From assembly GCA_014191855.1 (NCBI GenBank), contig BJHF01000050.1, forward strand, positions 1 to 48,414: a DNA stretch of 48,414 bases. The letters are read 5' to 3'. The translations under genes were made by a program, and so were the position numbers. The notes below the pieces were generated by a model. The model had not been told where the DNA came from, did not search any database, and saw nothing but the letters and a program-made list of their open reading frames with translations. This document shows positions 40,905 to 48,414 of the stretch, in pieces; position 1 is the stretch's first letter, and the number at the start of each line of letters is the position of its first letter. The stretch comes from Deltaproteobacteria bacterium. GTDB taxonomy: Bacteria > Myxococcota_A > UBA796 > SXON01.

Positions 40905-42826
40905 TCCGACTCCCGATCCTTCACACAGAAGGCCGCAAGATCCGCCGCGGCCGGCCCGCGCAGCTCCCAGCCGTGCTCCAAAACGCGCGCCGGGCGAACG
41001 TCTCGCGCGAGCTGCGCCACCTCCACGGATGGCTCCAACTCAGAGAGCACCGGCACCGTCACGGTTTCATACGCAGAAGGCGGGAACCAACCGCGCGGAT
41101 CGGGGCCCGCAGAGGACCGCGGCACATCGATCAACAGTACCCGCTTGCCGTCAATACGCAACGATGCGCCGAGCACCAGGGTTTCCCAGGGGGAATGGGG
41201 CGCGCAGAGCGCGTTCGCGATCGGGCCGCTCGTCGGGAAGCGCAGCATCACCCCATACTTCGACAACCACGCATCCCGCTCCGCCTGCCCCTGCTGGGCG
41301 GGCAGCGTTGCCGTCATGGAGCGGAGGTCGACCGCAATTTTTGGCGCGGGCGGCTCCGGCACTTCCACGGGCGGGAACAGGCGCCCGGGGTTGAGCACCC
41401 CCGTGGGATCGAGCTCGTGCCGAAGGGCGCGGAACCGCGGCGCGATCCCCGCCAGCTCCTTCCCCGCTGCGTGCATCTTGTGAGGGCCGACGCCGTGGTG
41501 GTGGCACACGGTGCCGCCAGCCTCGGCAGCCGCCGCCAACGCGCGCGCCCATACCCGGTCGTACCTGGATAGTTCGCCGCGGCCCACAAAGGTGAAGTAG
41601 ATGCTGCAGCCCTCACGATACACGTGAGAGTAGTGTGCCATCACGAAGCAGTCTTCCCCGAGGGCGGCGCGCACGGCCGCATCAAGCGCCGGCAGCCGCG
41701 ACCAGGTGCTCGCCACCTCCATGGTGTCGGCGAACGCCCCCCGCGTGAACAGCGGCGCCATCTTGTAGCTGACGTCGTGCCGGTGCTCGTACCAGTGTTC
41801 GCCCGGCTCGGCGCCGAGGTCCTCACCTCCCTTACAGAGCAGCGCATGCCCGTGCTTGGAGAGGATGTTCACCACCTCGGGCCGCCCCTCCCAGCCGGCT
41901 ACCAGCACACACTCCCCTCCCCCCCACCGCGCAAGCCCGTTGAGCAGGCGCGGGAGTGATAAGGGTAATGCCAGGTTCATCCCGCCTTCCATCGAGGCGG
42001 TGATGGATGACAGCCAACCCGCGCCGCTCTTGCGCACGCCCTTGCCTCGACCGCCGATCCGCGTGTCGACCGCATCGTAGAGGCGCAAAACGCACGGGTG
42101 CAGCTCGGCCTGCATCAACTTTCGCATGGTGTCCCACGCCTTCTCCACCGAGGGGAAGCGATACCCCCGCAGCCACCGCGCCTCGGGCACCGGAACCACT
42201 CGCACGAGGAGCTCGCTGATCACCCCCAGAGAACCTTCACTTCCGAGCACCCACGGCCCCAAGTCCTCGCCCTCGGCCCACAGGCCCGTTCGGAAGCTGC
42301 GCGCGGGCGCCACCACACGCATCGCCGCGACCATGTCCTCGAACTTCCCGTAGCGGCTCGAGAATTGCCCGGCCGAGCGCGAAGCGGCCCAGCCGCCAAC
42401 GGTGCTGCACCAGATTGAAGAGGGGCTGTGGCGAGTGGCCCATCCCGCGCGCTCCAGCGCATCCTCAAGGTGCTGGCCGATTACTCCTGGACCCACGCGC
42501 ACGGTGCACGTGGCTGCGTCCACTTCGCCGATGCGGTTCATGCGCTTCAAATCGAGGGCGATCGCGCCCTTTCGCCCGGCGGCAGCCCCGCACACCCCGC
42601 TGCCCGCTCCCCAAGGCACCACCGCAACCCGGTTCACGACGGCCCAATCAAGCACGAACCGGAGGTCACTCTCATCGGCTGGAAACGCCACAAGCTCAGG
42701 GAGAATCGGCGCCTTTCCCAAGGCGAGACCCAAGGTCGTGCGCGGCCACAGGTCGCGGGCATGAGCGAGCCGCTCCACGGGCGAACGATCCACCTCGACG
42801 ACGCTCGCCAAGGCATCGACGTTCAT
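40901..42826 (-). CDS. AGPS-like FAD-linked enzyme (alkyl-DHAP synthase family) with C-terminal extension
   Basis: 641 residues from ATG 42826, with CGGAGCG upstream. FAD domain: [13 protein letters not shown] near 69-81 and STVGGWAASRSAGQFSSRYG near 141-160, the latter like the STVGGWxxTRASG segment of alkylglycerone-phosphate synthase. VYREGCSIYFTF and CHHHGVGPHK with His442-444 match the AGPS substrate site Tyr and HHH motif. LDPTGVLNPGRLF closes the core near 483. The last about 150 residues are an extension with no recognised family. AGPS swaps an acyl for an alkyl chain on DHAP without net redox, so the coupled Fe-S gene is unexpected and may indicate an oxidase-type role. Confidence 0.8.
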   Translation of the reverse strand: MNVDALASVVEVDRSPVERLAHARDLWPRTTLGLALGKAPILPELVAFPADESDLRFVLDWAVVNRVAVVPWGAGSGVCGAAAGRKGAIALDLKRMNRIGEVDAATCTVRVGPGVIGQHLEDALERAGWATRHSPSSIWCSTVGGWAASRSAGQFSSRYGKFEDMVAAMRVVAPARSFRTGLWAEGEDLGPWVLGSEGSLGVISELLVRVVPVPEARWLRGYRFPSVEKAWDTMRKLMQAELHPCVLRLYDAVDTRIGGRGKGVRKSGAGWLSSITASMEGGMNLALPLSLPRLLNGLARWGGGECVLVAGWEGRPEVVNILSKHGHALLCKGGEDLGAEPGEHWYEHRHDVSYKMAPLFTRGAFADTMEVASTWSRLPALDAAVRAALGEDCFVMAHYSHVYREGCSIYFTFVGRGELSRYDRVWARALAAAAEAGGTVCHHHGVGPHKMHAAGKELAGIAPRFRALRHELDPTGVLNPGRLFPPVEVPEPPAPKIAVDLRSMTATLPAQQGQAERDAWLSKYGVMLRFPTSGPIANALCAPHSPWETLVLGASLRIDGKRVLLIDVPRSSAGPDPRGWFPPSAYETVTVPVLSELEPSVEVAQLARDVRPARVLEHGWELRGPAAADLAAFCVKDRESE

Positions 42827-42847
42827 CGTACGCTCCGAAGATGGCGG

Positions 42848-42877
42848 GGGGCGCCCAGCCTCCATGCCGGGCGCCCC
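42848..42877. repeat. Inverted repeat before the AGPS-like gene
   Basis: GGGGCGCCC (42848-42856) and GGGCGCCCC (42869-42877) form a nine-base stem over a 12-base loop, in the 156-base gap between the AGPS-like gene and its upstream neighbour. No T-run follows. It may be an operator or an attenuating hairpin. Confidence 0.45.
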
Positions 42878-42982
42878 ACGCGGTAGGGCAGGCGGGGGGT
42901 ACCCGTATGCTCACCGGCCGTCGCGTCTCCGACCAGCAATAGATGCAAGCGGCATGCCAGCATGATCCGATCGGTCCTCATT

Positions 42983-43864
42983 CTATATTCCAACCTGGCT
43001 TTTGGTGGGCGCCCGTCGACGCCGCGCCCCTCCCGCCTTGCCCGTTCGTGACATCGGTGTCGTGCTCGCTTCGACCGGAGCCGGCGCGGGGTCGGAAAGG
43101 GGTTCTACCGGCGTGCCGGGGGCCGAACGAGCGAACATCGAGGCCACCGCATCCGCGAGCACCCAGGGCAGCTCTTCCGGCCAGGCGAAGCGCCCGCCCA
43201 ACGCAACGCGAACCAGGCCGGCTCCACGTTTTGCACCGATGGCATCGGCCTCTCCGAGGGGATGCAGATCGTCGTTGTCCCCCCAGAGCAGCGTGAGCGG
43301 CGCGGTGATGGTTGAGGCTGAAGGCCAGGGGGTGCGAAGGGAACGCAGCCACGCCACGAGGGCTACTCGCTGCGAAGCGTCGCTGACGAGCGGTCCACAA
43401 AGCGCGGCAACCGTGTCGCGGTCCATCGCATAGGGGTTGTTGACGGCGCGACGCAGCCCGGCCGACGAGCGGAGCCACGCCAGCCAGGGAGCCGAGTGAA
43501 AGAGCGTGTGCGCCGCGCCGGGCAGGTGCGCGAGCTGAACGACCACGGAGGCGACGCGGTCGAGACGCTCTAGCGGCCCGTTCAACAGCGCGATCGCCCC
43601 CAGTGGCGCCCCCCGCTCGCGCGCGAGCTCGTCCATCGCGATGGCGACGGGAACCGCGAGTCCGTGCGCGACCACCACGTCGCCCGCGCTCACCCGAGCC
43701 GCCAGCGCCTCCGCGCTCGCCTGCCAGCCGCCGCCCGCCGCAGCCTCAACCACCTCAAGCGCAACGACAGTCGCTTCGGGCCGGCTGGCGATCAGCCGCG
43801 GGAGGGCAGCCCGAAATAGCGCCGGTCCAAACGGCGGACCCGCGAGCAGCCAAACGCGCGTCAT
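42983..43864 (-). CDS. Alpha/beta-hydrolase-fold protein without catalytic serine
   Basis: 293 residues from ATG 43864, overlapping the pyrC stop by four bases. The fold is indicated by VWLLAGPPFGPALF at the start, the elbow region VVAHGLAVPVAIAMDEL, LTLLWGDNDDLHPLGEA near the acid position and ALGGRFAWPEEL near the His position. At the nucleophile elbow the usual G-x-S-x-G is A-H-G-L-A (66-70), so Ser is replaced by Gly68, and the catalytic His seems absent too. The tail is Pro/Ala-rich then basic (GGARRRRAPTK). It probably binds rather than hydrolyses. Function unknown. Confidence 0.65.
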   Translation of the reverse strand: MTRVWLLAGPPFGPALFRAALPRLIASRPEATVVALEVVEAAAGGGWQASAEALAARVSAGDVVVAHGLAVPVAIAMDELARERGAPLGAIALLNGPLERLDRVASVVVQLAHLPGAAHTLFHSAPWLAWLRSSAGLRRAVNNPYAMDRDTVAALCGPLVSDASQRVALVAWLRSLRTPWPSASTITAPLTLLWGDNDDLHPLGEADAIGAKRGAGLVRVALGGRFAWPEELPWVLADAVASMFARSAPGTPVEPLSDPAPAPVEASTTPMSRTGKAGGARRRRAPTKSQVGI

Positions 43865-45180
43865 GCCTCCCCCCTGCTCGGCGAAACCAGACAGCCACGC
43901 CCTTCATCGTCCACAATCACGCCATTCTCGGCAACGAGGCGGCCGGCGACGAACACCAACTCCGGCTTCGGTGCGGCCTTTTGCGCGGCGTACGGACTCC
44001 AGCCGACCCGGGTGTAGAGCTGCATCGTCGCCACAGATACCAGGTCGACCTCGCGAAACACGACCAGATCCGCGTCGAAACCAGCTCTGATCTGGCCCTT
44101 TCTCGCGAACCCGAAGCGCGCGGCCGGGGCCTCCGACGTCATCTGCACCAGGAGCTCCAGGGGCAGGCGGCTCCGCTTCACCGCGGACATCAGCAGAGAG
44201 AACGTGAGCTCTACCCCCGGGATTCCGGAGGGTGCTTGGTCGTACGACAGTCCTTTTTCTTCGAGGGTGTGGGGCGCGTGGTCGCTCCCCACCGTGTCGA
44301 TGAGCCCCCTGCGAACGGCAGTCCAGAGCGCGCGACGGTCGCTTTCCGGGCGGAGCGGCGGGTTCACCTTCCCGAGGTTGCCCAGCGGCTCCTCGTTGTT
44401 CAGCCAAAGGTGGTGCGGCGCCACCTCCGTCGTGATCGGCACGCTCCCTCGCACCGCCTCGAGGACCGCCAACTCCGCCGCAGTGGAGACGTGGCACACG
44501 TGGACCGGCCGCGGGTGGGCGCGCACAAGCTCGATGAGCCGCTGCACCGCAACGACCGCGGCCTCGGCTGGGCGGCTGTCGTGATGCGTCGGCGGCGTAC
44601 GGCCGGCCCACCGCTCTCGAAACGCCTGGAGCACGCCCTCGTCTTCCGCGTGAACGCCCATCAAACCACGGGTTTTCTCGAAGAACTCCACGAGGGTTGC
44701 GTCGTTCACGAGCAGCGGGCCCGTGGAGGCGCCCATGAACACCTTGATCCCGCAGGCCGGCCCCTCGTCGGTGATCCGCCGCGCTTCGTCGACGTTTCCC
44801 GCGGCGGCCCCGAACCAGATGCCAAAGTTGACCCGCGAACGGTCAGCCGCCAATGCCGCCTTATCCAGCCACGCCTGCGTCGTGATCGTGGGGGGGGAAG
44901 TGTTGGGCATGTCGCAGACCGTCGTTACGCCACCGGACGCGGCGGCGCGCGATCCCGACGCCCAGTCTTCCTTTTGTGGGTGGCCGGGATCGCGGAAGTG
45001 CACGTGCGTATCGATCAGCCCCGGCGCCACGAACCGACCGATCGCCGAGACGCGACGCCGCGCCCCGCCCGCCGGGCGCGTGCCTACGTAGACGATCTCC
45101 CCGCCTTCAACCGCGATGTCGGCCACCGTGCGGCCGGCTCCTGAGAGGATCGTACCATCCTCGATGATCAAGTCATACAC
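43861..45180 (-). CDS. pyrC: Dihydroorotase
   Basis: 439 residues from ATG 45180. It closes the pyrimidine ring from carbamoyl aspartate. Motifs: GLIDTHVHFRDPG with two zinc His, GIKVFMGAS with the carboxylated Lys, GVHAEDE, VHVCHVSTAAE, TEVAPHHLWL, VNPPLRPESDR and DTVGSDHAPHTLEEK, the late metal Asp. Length and motifs fit the class I, amidohydrolase-type enzyme. Isolated from other pyr genes. It is translationally coupled to the pseudo-hydrolase downstream. Confidence 0.94.
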   Translation of the reverse strand: MYDLIIEDGTILSGAGRTVADIAVEGGEIVYVGTRPAGGARRRVSAIGRFVAPGLIDTHVHFRDPGHPQKEDWASGSRAAASGGVTTVCDMPNTSPPTITTQAWLDKAALAADRSRVNFGIWFGAAAGNVDEARRITDEGPACGIKVFMGASTGPLLVNDATLVEFFEKTRGLMGVHAEDEGVLQAFRERWAGRTPPTHHDSRPAEAAVVAVQRLIELVRAHPRPVHVCHVSTAAELAVLEAVRGSVPITTEVAPHHLWLNNEEPLGNLGKVNPPLRPESDRRALWTAVRRGLIDTVGSDHAPHTLEEKGLSYDQAPSGIPGVELTFSLLMSAVKRSRLPLELLVQMTSEAPAARFGFARKGQIRAGFDADLVVFREVDLVSVATMQLYTRVGWSPYAAQKAAPKPELVFVAGRLVAENGVIVDDEGRGCLVSPSRGEA

Positions 45181-45268
45181 GACGCCCGGCTAACGCGAAT
45201 TCCCGAGGACGTGAGGGTTGGGGGCGGACGATCCGCGGAACTGCATCGCACGCCCCACCCATCGCAGA

Positions 45269-46276
45269 TCAGGCCTCGCCGACCGCCACGATCGCATCCG
45301 GACGGAGCCGGCCGCGCAGCGCCTCCACCGCCTCCGGATGCGCGTCGAGGTGCTCGAGCATGCGCTCCCGCCCCGGTCCCACTTTCGTATCCCCGATGGC
45401 GTACCAGGAACCGTGGCGCCCGATCGCCCCCTGCGCCTCCGCGAGGTCGATGACCTCGCCAAGCTGGTGGATGCCCCGCCCGAAGAGGATGTCGAACTCG
45501 ACGACCTTGAACGGCGGTGCGTGTTTGTTCTTGACGACCTTCACCCGGGTGTGGGAGCCAACGGACTGTTCATCCTTCTTCAGCGTGCTCACCCGACGTA
45601 CGTCGAGGCGAACGCTCGCGTAGTACTTCAGCGCGTTTCCGCCGGTGGTGACCTCGCTCGGCCCGAAGGTGACGCCGATCTTCTGCCGCAGTTGGTTGAT
45701 GAAGAGGACGGTCGTGCCGCTTCGCGAGGCGGGTTGCACCAGCTTCCGCATCGCCTTCGACATCATCCGCGCGTGGCCGCCGACCTGGAAGTCGGCCATC
45801 TCCCCTTCCAGCTCGGCTTTGGGCGTGAGCGCGGCCACGGAGTCCACGACGATGAGGTCCACCGCCGAAGAGCGGACGAGCGCCTCCACGATGTCGAGCG
45901 CCTGCTCACCGTCATCCGGTTGCGAGATGATGAGCTCCGAGAGACGCACGCCCAGCCGCGCCGCATACGCCGGATCCAGCGCGTGCTCGGCGTCGATGAA
46001 CGCCGCCGTTCCACCCTTCTTCTGCACTTCGGCCATGGCATGCAGCGAAAGGGTTGTCTTTCCGCTGGCTTCCGGGCCGTAGATCTCGACGATCCGTCCC
46101 CGGGGGTAGCCGCCCACGCCGAGCGCGAGATCGAGGCCGAGGCTGCCGGTGCGGATCACCTCCACCACCTCGGCCGGACCGTCCAGGCGCATGATCGACC
46201 CTTTCCCGTGTTGTTTCTGAATGGCCGTGAGGGCCGTGTTGAGCGCCAATTGTTTGGCAGTAACGTCGGTAGACAT
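45269..46276 (-). CDS. recA: RecA recombinase with unusual L1 loop
   Basis: 335 residues from ATG 46276, with AAGGAG upstream. RecA forms filaments on single-stranded DNA for strand exchange. Motifs: [22 protein letters not shown] (Walker A), [20 protein letters not shown] (Walker B), [24 protein letters not shown] (loop L2) and [10 protein letters not shown]. Loop L1 reads [16 protein letters not shown] where most RecAs have EGE(I/M)GDxHxGLxARxM. The acidic C-terminal tail is short. It lies downstream of comM and a DUF3006 gene on the same strand. No SOS box was identified. Confidence 0.95.
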   Translation of the reverse strand: MSTDVTAKQLALNTALTAIQKQHGKGSIMRLDGPAEVVEVIRTGSLGLDLALGVGGYPRGRIVEIYGPEASGKTTLSLHAMAEVQKKGGTAAFIDAEHALDPAYAARLGVRLSELIISQPDDGEQALDIVEALVRSSAVDLIVVDSVAALTPKAELEGEMADFQVGGHARMMSKAMRKLVQPASRSGTTVLFINQLRQKIGVTFGPSEVTTGGNALKYYASVRLDVRRVSTLKKDEQSVGSHTRVKVVKNKHAPPFKVVEFDILFGRGIHQLGEVIDLAEAQGAIGRHGSWYAIGDTKVGPGRERMLEHLDAHPEAVEALRGRLRPDAIVAVGEA

Positions 46277-46343
46277 GAGACTCCTTGGTTCTCCACCCGG
46301 CCGGCCGCGAACCACTCGCGGGCCGCCGGGCGCGAGGGTTGGT

Positions 46344-46577
46344 TCAGGTGGAAGGGGCGATCGGCGCCAACGCGGGCGCGCTCGGAGGGATCGCGACCGA
46401 CGCGGACGCCGCAGGGATGACCGGAGCGGCGGGAGGGATCGAGCACAATACGAAGCGCGCGCCCTCGGTGGCGCCGCGGAGGCCAGCGACCTCCACGATC
46501 TCGGCCCCAACTTCCAATACGACAACCTCGTCTTCGACGCGGTCGACCGTGAACACCACAGCAAGGCAGCCGATCAT
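46344..46577 (-). CDS. DUF3006-like small protein
   Basis: 77 residues. ATG 46577 overlaps the comM stop by four bases. It starts with [32 protein letters not shown], which resembles the DUF3006 pattern (VDRxExxxAVVExxG), a short beta barrel of unknown role. The end is Ala/Pro-rich and extended. The gap to recA is 67 bases. Placement between comM and recA may point to a DNA-uptake or recombination link, but this is only context. Confidence 0.7.
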   Translation of the reverse strand: MIGCLAVVFTVDRVEDEVVVLEVGAEIVEVAGLRGATEGARFVLCSIPPAAPVIPAASASVAIPPSAPALAPIAPST

Positions 46578-48088
46578 GGCGCCACCTCCTCTTCCCCATC
46601 GAAGCGTAGGGCGATCGCCTGGCACACATGGCGGACATCGACGCGGACGGCCGACTCGAGATCAGCGATGGTCCGCGACACCCGAAGGATCCGTCGACCC
46701 ACGCGGGCGCTGGTTCCGGAGGCTTCGACGTGGTTCACCAAGGCGCGGAGGGCAGGCCCGGTCGGATCCGCGAGGGGAACGACGAGATCGGCGGCGAGCG
46801 AGGCGTTTGTGCAGCCCGCTCCGTTGCGCGCGCTTTGCGCGGATCGGGCGGCCTCGACGCGGGCGCGCACGGCTGCGCTCGCCTCGGCCAGGCTCTCGCC
46901 GAACAGGCGGGCGGGCTCCACGGGTGCGAGCAAGACGCGGAGATCGATCCGGTCCACGATCGGGCCGGAAAGGTGGGCGCGGTACCGCTGGCGCGCACTG
47001 GGGCTGCAAACGCAAGCTCGCGTGGGGTGACCGTGGTAGCCGCAAGGACACGGGTTTGAGGCGGCGATCAGCGCGAAGCTGGCGGGGAAGACGACGCGCC
47101 CACCCGCGCGGGAGAGCACCACCACCCGATCCTCAAGCGGCGCGCGGAGCGCCTCGCGCACGTCGCGGCGGAATTCGGGGAACTCATCGAGGAACAGCAC
47201 CCCGTGGTGCGCAAGTGAGGCTTCCCCGGGGTGCAAGTTGGCGCCGCCGATGATCGCGGCCGTGCTCACGCTGTGGTGGGGCGCGCGGAACGGGCGAACG
47301 CGCACGATCCCCTGCTGACTCGCGCGCAGTCCGGCGGCAGAATGGATGCGCGTGCACTCCAAGGCCTCCGCAGCGGAGAGGGAGGGGAGAATTCCGGGGA
47401 GGCGCGCCGCGAGCATCGTCTTCCCGCAGCCCGGCGGCCCCTCGAAGATGAGGTTGTGACCGCCGGCCGCGGCGACCTCAAGCGCGAACCGGGCTTCTTC
47501 CTGGCCTTGCACGTCGCGGAGATCAAGCTCGGCAATCGCATCCCCGCCTGGCGGTGCGCTCGCGGACGGAAGCTCAACGGCGCCGTTTATGAAGTCCACC
47601 ACCTCGCGGAGTGAGCGCGCCACCCGAACCGACAAGCCGTGGACCAACGCGCCCTCTGCGCCGTTCCCCTCGGGGAGCACGACGCCCACAAAGCCCGCAT
47701 CCCGCGCGGCGCACGCGATCGATAGCGCTCCACGAACGGGCCGAAGCTCCCCCGCGAGGGTGAGCTCCCCCGCGAAGAGCCACACGGCCGCCCTCCCCCG
47801 GTCGGCGACGCCCGACGCCGCGAGGATCGCCATCGCCATCGGCAGGTCGAAGCTCGTCCCGTCCTTGCGGATGTCCGCGGGCGCCAGAGAGATCACCACC
47901 CGGTTTCGGGGGAAGTCGAACCCAGAGGCCAGGATCGCGCTCCGCACCCGCTCGGCCGCCTCCCGAACGCTCGGCGAGGGAAGCCCAACGATCGCGACCG
48001 AGGGCAGGCGCCGCAGGAGGTCTACCTCCACCTCGACCCGCACCGCCTCCACACCGACAAGCACTGCACCATGAACCAGACCCGACAT
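46574..48088 (-). CDS. comM: ComM/YifB-type Mg-chelatase-like AAA+ ATPase
   Basis: 504 residues from ATG 48088. N-terminal Lon-like domain (GVEAVRVEVEVDLLRRLPSVAIVGLP, VISLAPADIRKDGTSFDLPMA) and an AAA+ core: FEGPPGCGKTMLAARLPGILP (Walker A), RPFRAPHHSVSTAAIIGG, PGEASLAHHGVLFLDEFPEF (Walker B) and ASNPCPCGYHGHP. The C-terminus has GPIVDRIDLRV and a zinc-like CxCG...CxC set. ComM is a branch-migration helicase in natural transformation. Cotranscribed with recA via the DUF3006 gene. Confidence 0.94.
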   Translation of the reverse strand: MSGLVHGAVLVGVEAVRVEVEVDLLRRLPSVAIVGLPSPSVREAAERVRSAILASGFDFPRNRVVISLAPADIRKDGTSFDLPMAMAILAASGVADRGRAAVWLFAGELTLAGELRPVRGALSIACAARDAGFVGVVLPEGNGAEGALVHGLSVRVARSLREVVDFINGAVELPSASAPPGGDAIAELDLRDVQGQEEARFALEVAAAGGHNLIFEGPPGCGKTMLAARLPGILPSLSAAEALECTRIHSAAGLRASQQGIVRVRPFRAPHHSVSTAAIIGGANLHPGEASLAHHGVLFLDEFPEFRRDVREALRAPLEDRVVVLSRAGGRVVFPASFALIAASNPCPCGYHGHPTRACVCSPSARQRYRAHLSGPIVDRIDLRVLLAPVEPARLFGESLAEASAAVRARVEAARSAQSARNGAGCTNASLAADLVVPLADPTGPALRALVNHVEASGTSARVGRRILRVSRTIADLESAVRVDVRHVCQAIALRFDGEEEVAP

Positions 48089-48172
48089 CCCGTCTCCTCG
48101 ACGGTCGGGCCCCTTGCGAGCGGCGTGCCAGTACTAAGTGTCTGCTTTTACTGCGCCCGGTGGGGCGGCGGC

Positions 48173-48217
48173 TGACGGACGTTCGTCAGTGTCCGTCGAC
48201 GTCCGTCAGTTTTTTTG
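48173..48217 (+). promoter_or_regulatory. Tandem decamers and inverted repeat between comM and the 5S gene
   Basis: Three ten-base repeats follow each other: GTTCGTCAGT (48182-48191), GTCCGTCGAC (48192-48201) and GTCCGTCAGT (48202-48211). Together with CTGACGGACG (48173-48182), the last copy forms a ten-base inverted repeat ending in seven T. It resembles a plus-strand terminator, but no plus-strand gene precedes it. It may instead be a repeat operator in the 250-base comM leader. Confidence 0.45.
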
Positions 48218-48288
48218 GGTCAAGGGGCCCTCGCCGGTTTTCACGCGGATTGGGGGACGGCCCGGCACGCCCGCCGGCACGCGGGCCG

Positions 48289-48333
48289 AAAAATGAAACT
48301 GCCCCCGGAGTCGGAGGACTCAACGGGGGCAGT
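48289..48333 (-). terminator. Rho-independent terminator of the rRNA operon
   Basis: ACTGCCCCCG (48298-48307) and CGGGGGCAGT (48324-48333) pair perfectly over a 16-base loop. On the minus strand the stem is followed by TTTCATTTTT (48293-48289 for the T-run). It ends the transcript of the 5S gene. Confidence 0.9.
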
Positions 48334-48338
48334 AAGGG

Positions 48339-48414
48339 AAGGCCGGCGACTACCTACTCTCCCACAGCCTTGCAGCTGCAGTACCATCGGCGCAAGAGAG
48401 CTTAACTTCCGTGT
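48339..48414 (-). rRNA. rrf: 5S ribosomal RNA, 3' part
   Basis: The minus strand reads CGGAAGTTAAGCTCTCTTG then CGCCGATGGTACTGCAGCTG and GTGGGAGAGTAGGTAGTCGC, the conserved second half of bacterial 5S rRNA. The 5' part lies beyond the right edge. The 3' end near 48339-48341 is estimated. The gene is probably the end of an rrn operon that enters from the right. Confidence 0.93.

Noticed and set aside
43603..45144. Plus-strand frame of about 513 codons
   Set aside because: Antisense to dihydroorotase, with no motif and Arg-rich composition typical of a shadow frame.
48201..48217. Simple plus-strand terminator call
   Set aside because: The stem and seven T fit a terminator, but no plus-strand gene lies upstream. 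The tandem decamers suggest another role, so the site is listed as regulatory with low confidence.
1..48414. CRISPR arrays, prophage or insertion sequences
   Set aside because: No regularly spaced repeats with unique spacers, transposase motifs, integrase or phage structural genes were seen. The only spaced repeats are the four palindromes at 20030-20231.

Overview
The window is GC-rich chromosomal DNA with very tight gene packing and many TGATG, ATGA and GTGA start/stop overlaps. The best guess for the source is a Myxococcota or related deltaproteobacterial lineage. The reasons are lipoproteins with MopE-type DxDGDG / CDGxDNDCDG repeats, C-terminal hydrophobic tails followed by Arg runs (MYXO-CTERM-like), a VKOR-DsbA fusion, TadE/TadG-like genes, an AGPS-like ether-lipid enzyme, and a meso-DAP type MurE. 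This placement is inference; no species can be named from the sequence alone.

Layout. (1) 1-1646: a sugar-kinase-like phosphotransferase cut by the left edge, and two paralogous small membrane proteins joined by a 127-bp duplication that also copied the first codons of the kinase. (2) 1750-4023: pal, a CrcB fluoride channel, a secreted transglutaminase-like protein and a small secreted protein. (3) 3604-9311: a secretion and protease block. A minus-strand operon carries a calpain-type cysteine protease, a beta-helix protein, a metzincin lipoprotein and a small exported protein. A plus-strand pair carries a matrixin-like metalloprotease and a small exported partner. (4) 9318-15590: a sulfatase-superfamily lipoprotein, a TPR protein, an OB-fold lipoprotein, a DUF1993 protein with an apparent CTG start, an alpha/beta hydrolase lipoprotein, and HflX.

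(5) 15594-29905, minus strand: the division and cell wall (dcw) cluster, in transcription order mraZ-rsmH-ftsL-ftsI-murE-murF-mraY-murD, then ftsW-murC-murB-ddl. It departs from the usual order. murG is absent between ftsW and murC. ftsQ, ftsA and ftsZ are absent after ddl. A plus-strand membrane gene with a repeat-rich leader sits between murD and ftsW. MurB has lost its recognisable FAD-binding motifs. The murD side and the ftsW side probably have separate promoters.

(6) 30211-33620, plus strand: smpB, VKOR-DsbA, prmA and rsmE. The mraZ/smpB divergent region holds a probable MraZ operator and a pair of near-consensus DnaA boxes. (7) 33604-37801, minus: three TadE/TadG-like genes and a large MopE-repeat lipoprotein. 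(8) 37893-45180, minus: ribA, a HU-family gene, a diacylglycerol-kinase-like protein, a double-cluster Fe-S protein, an AGPS-like FAD enzyme, an alpha/beta-fold protein without a nucleophile, and dihydroorotase. (9) 45269-48414, minus: recA, a DUF3006 gene, comM, then the 3' part of a 5S rRNA with its terminator at the right edge.

The most interesting points are the rearranged dcw cluster with its divergent MurB, the four palindromes between murD and ftsW, the calpain/beta-helix/metzincin operon, and the AGPS / Fe-S / lipid-kinase operon. No CRISPR array, complete tRNA gene, insertion sequence or prophage was seen.
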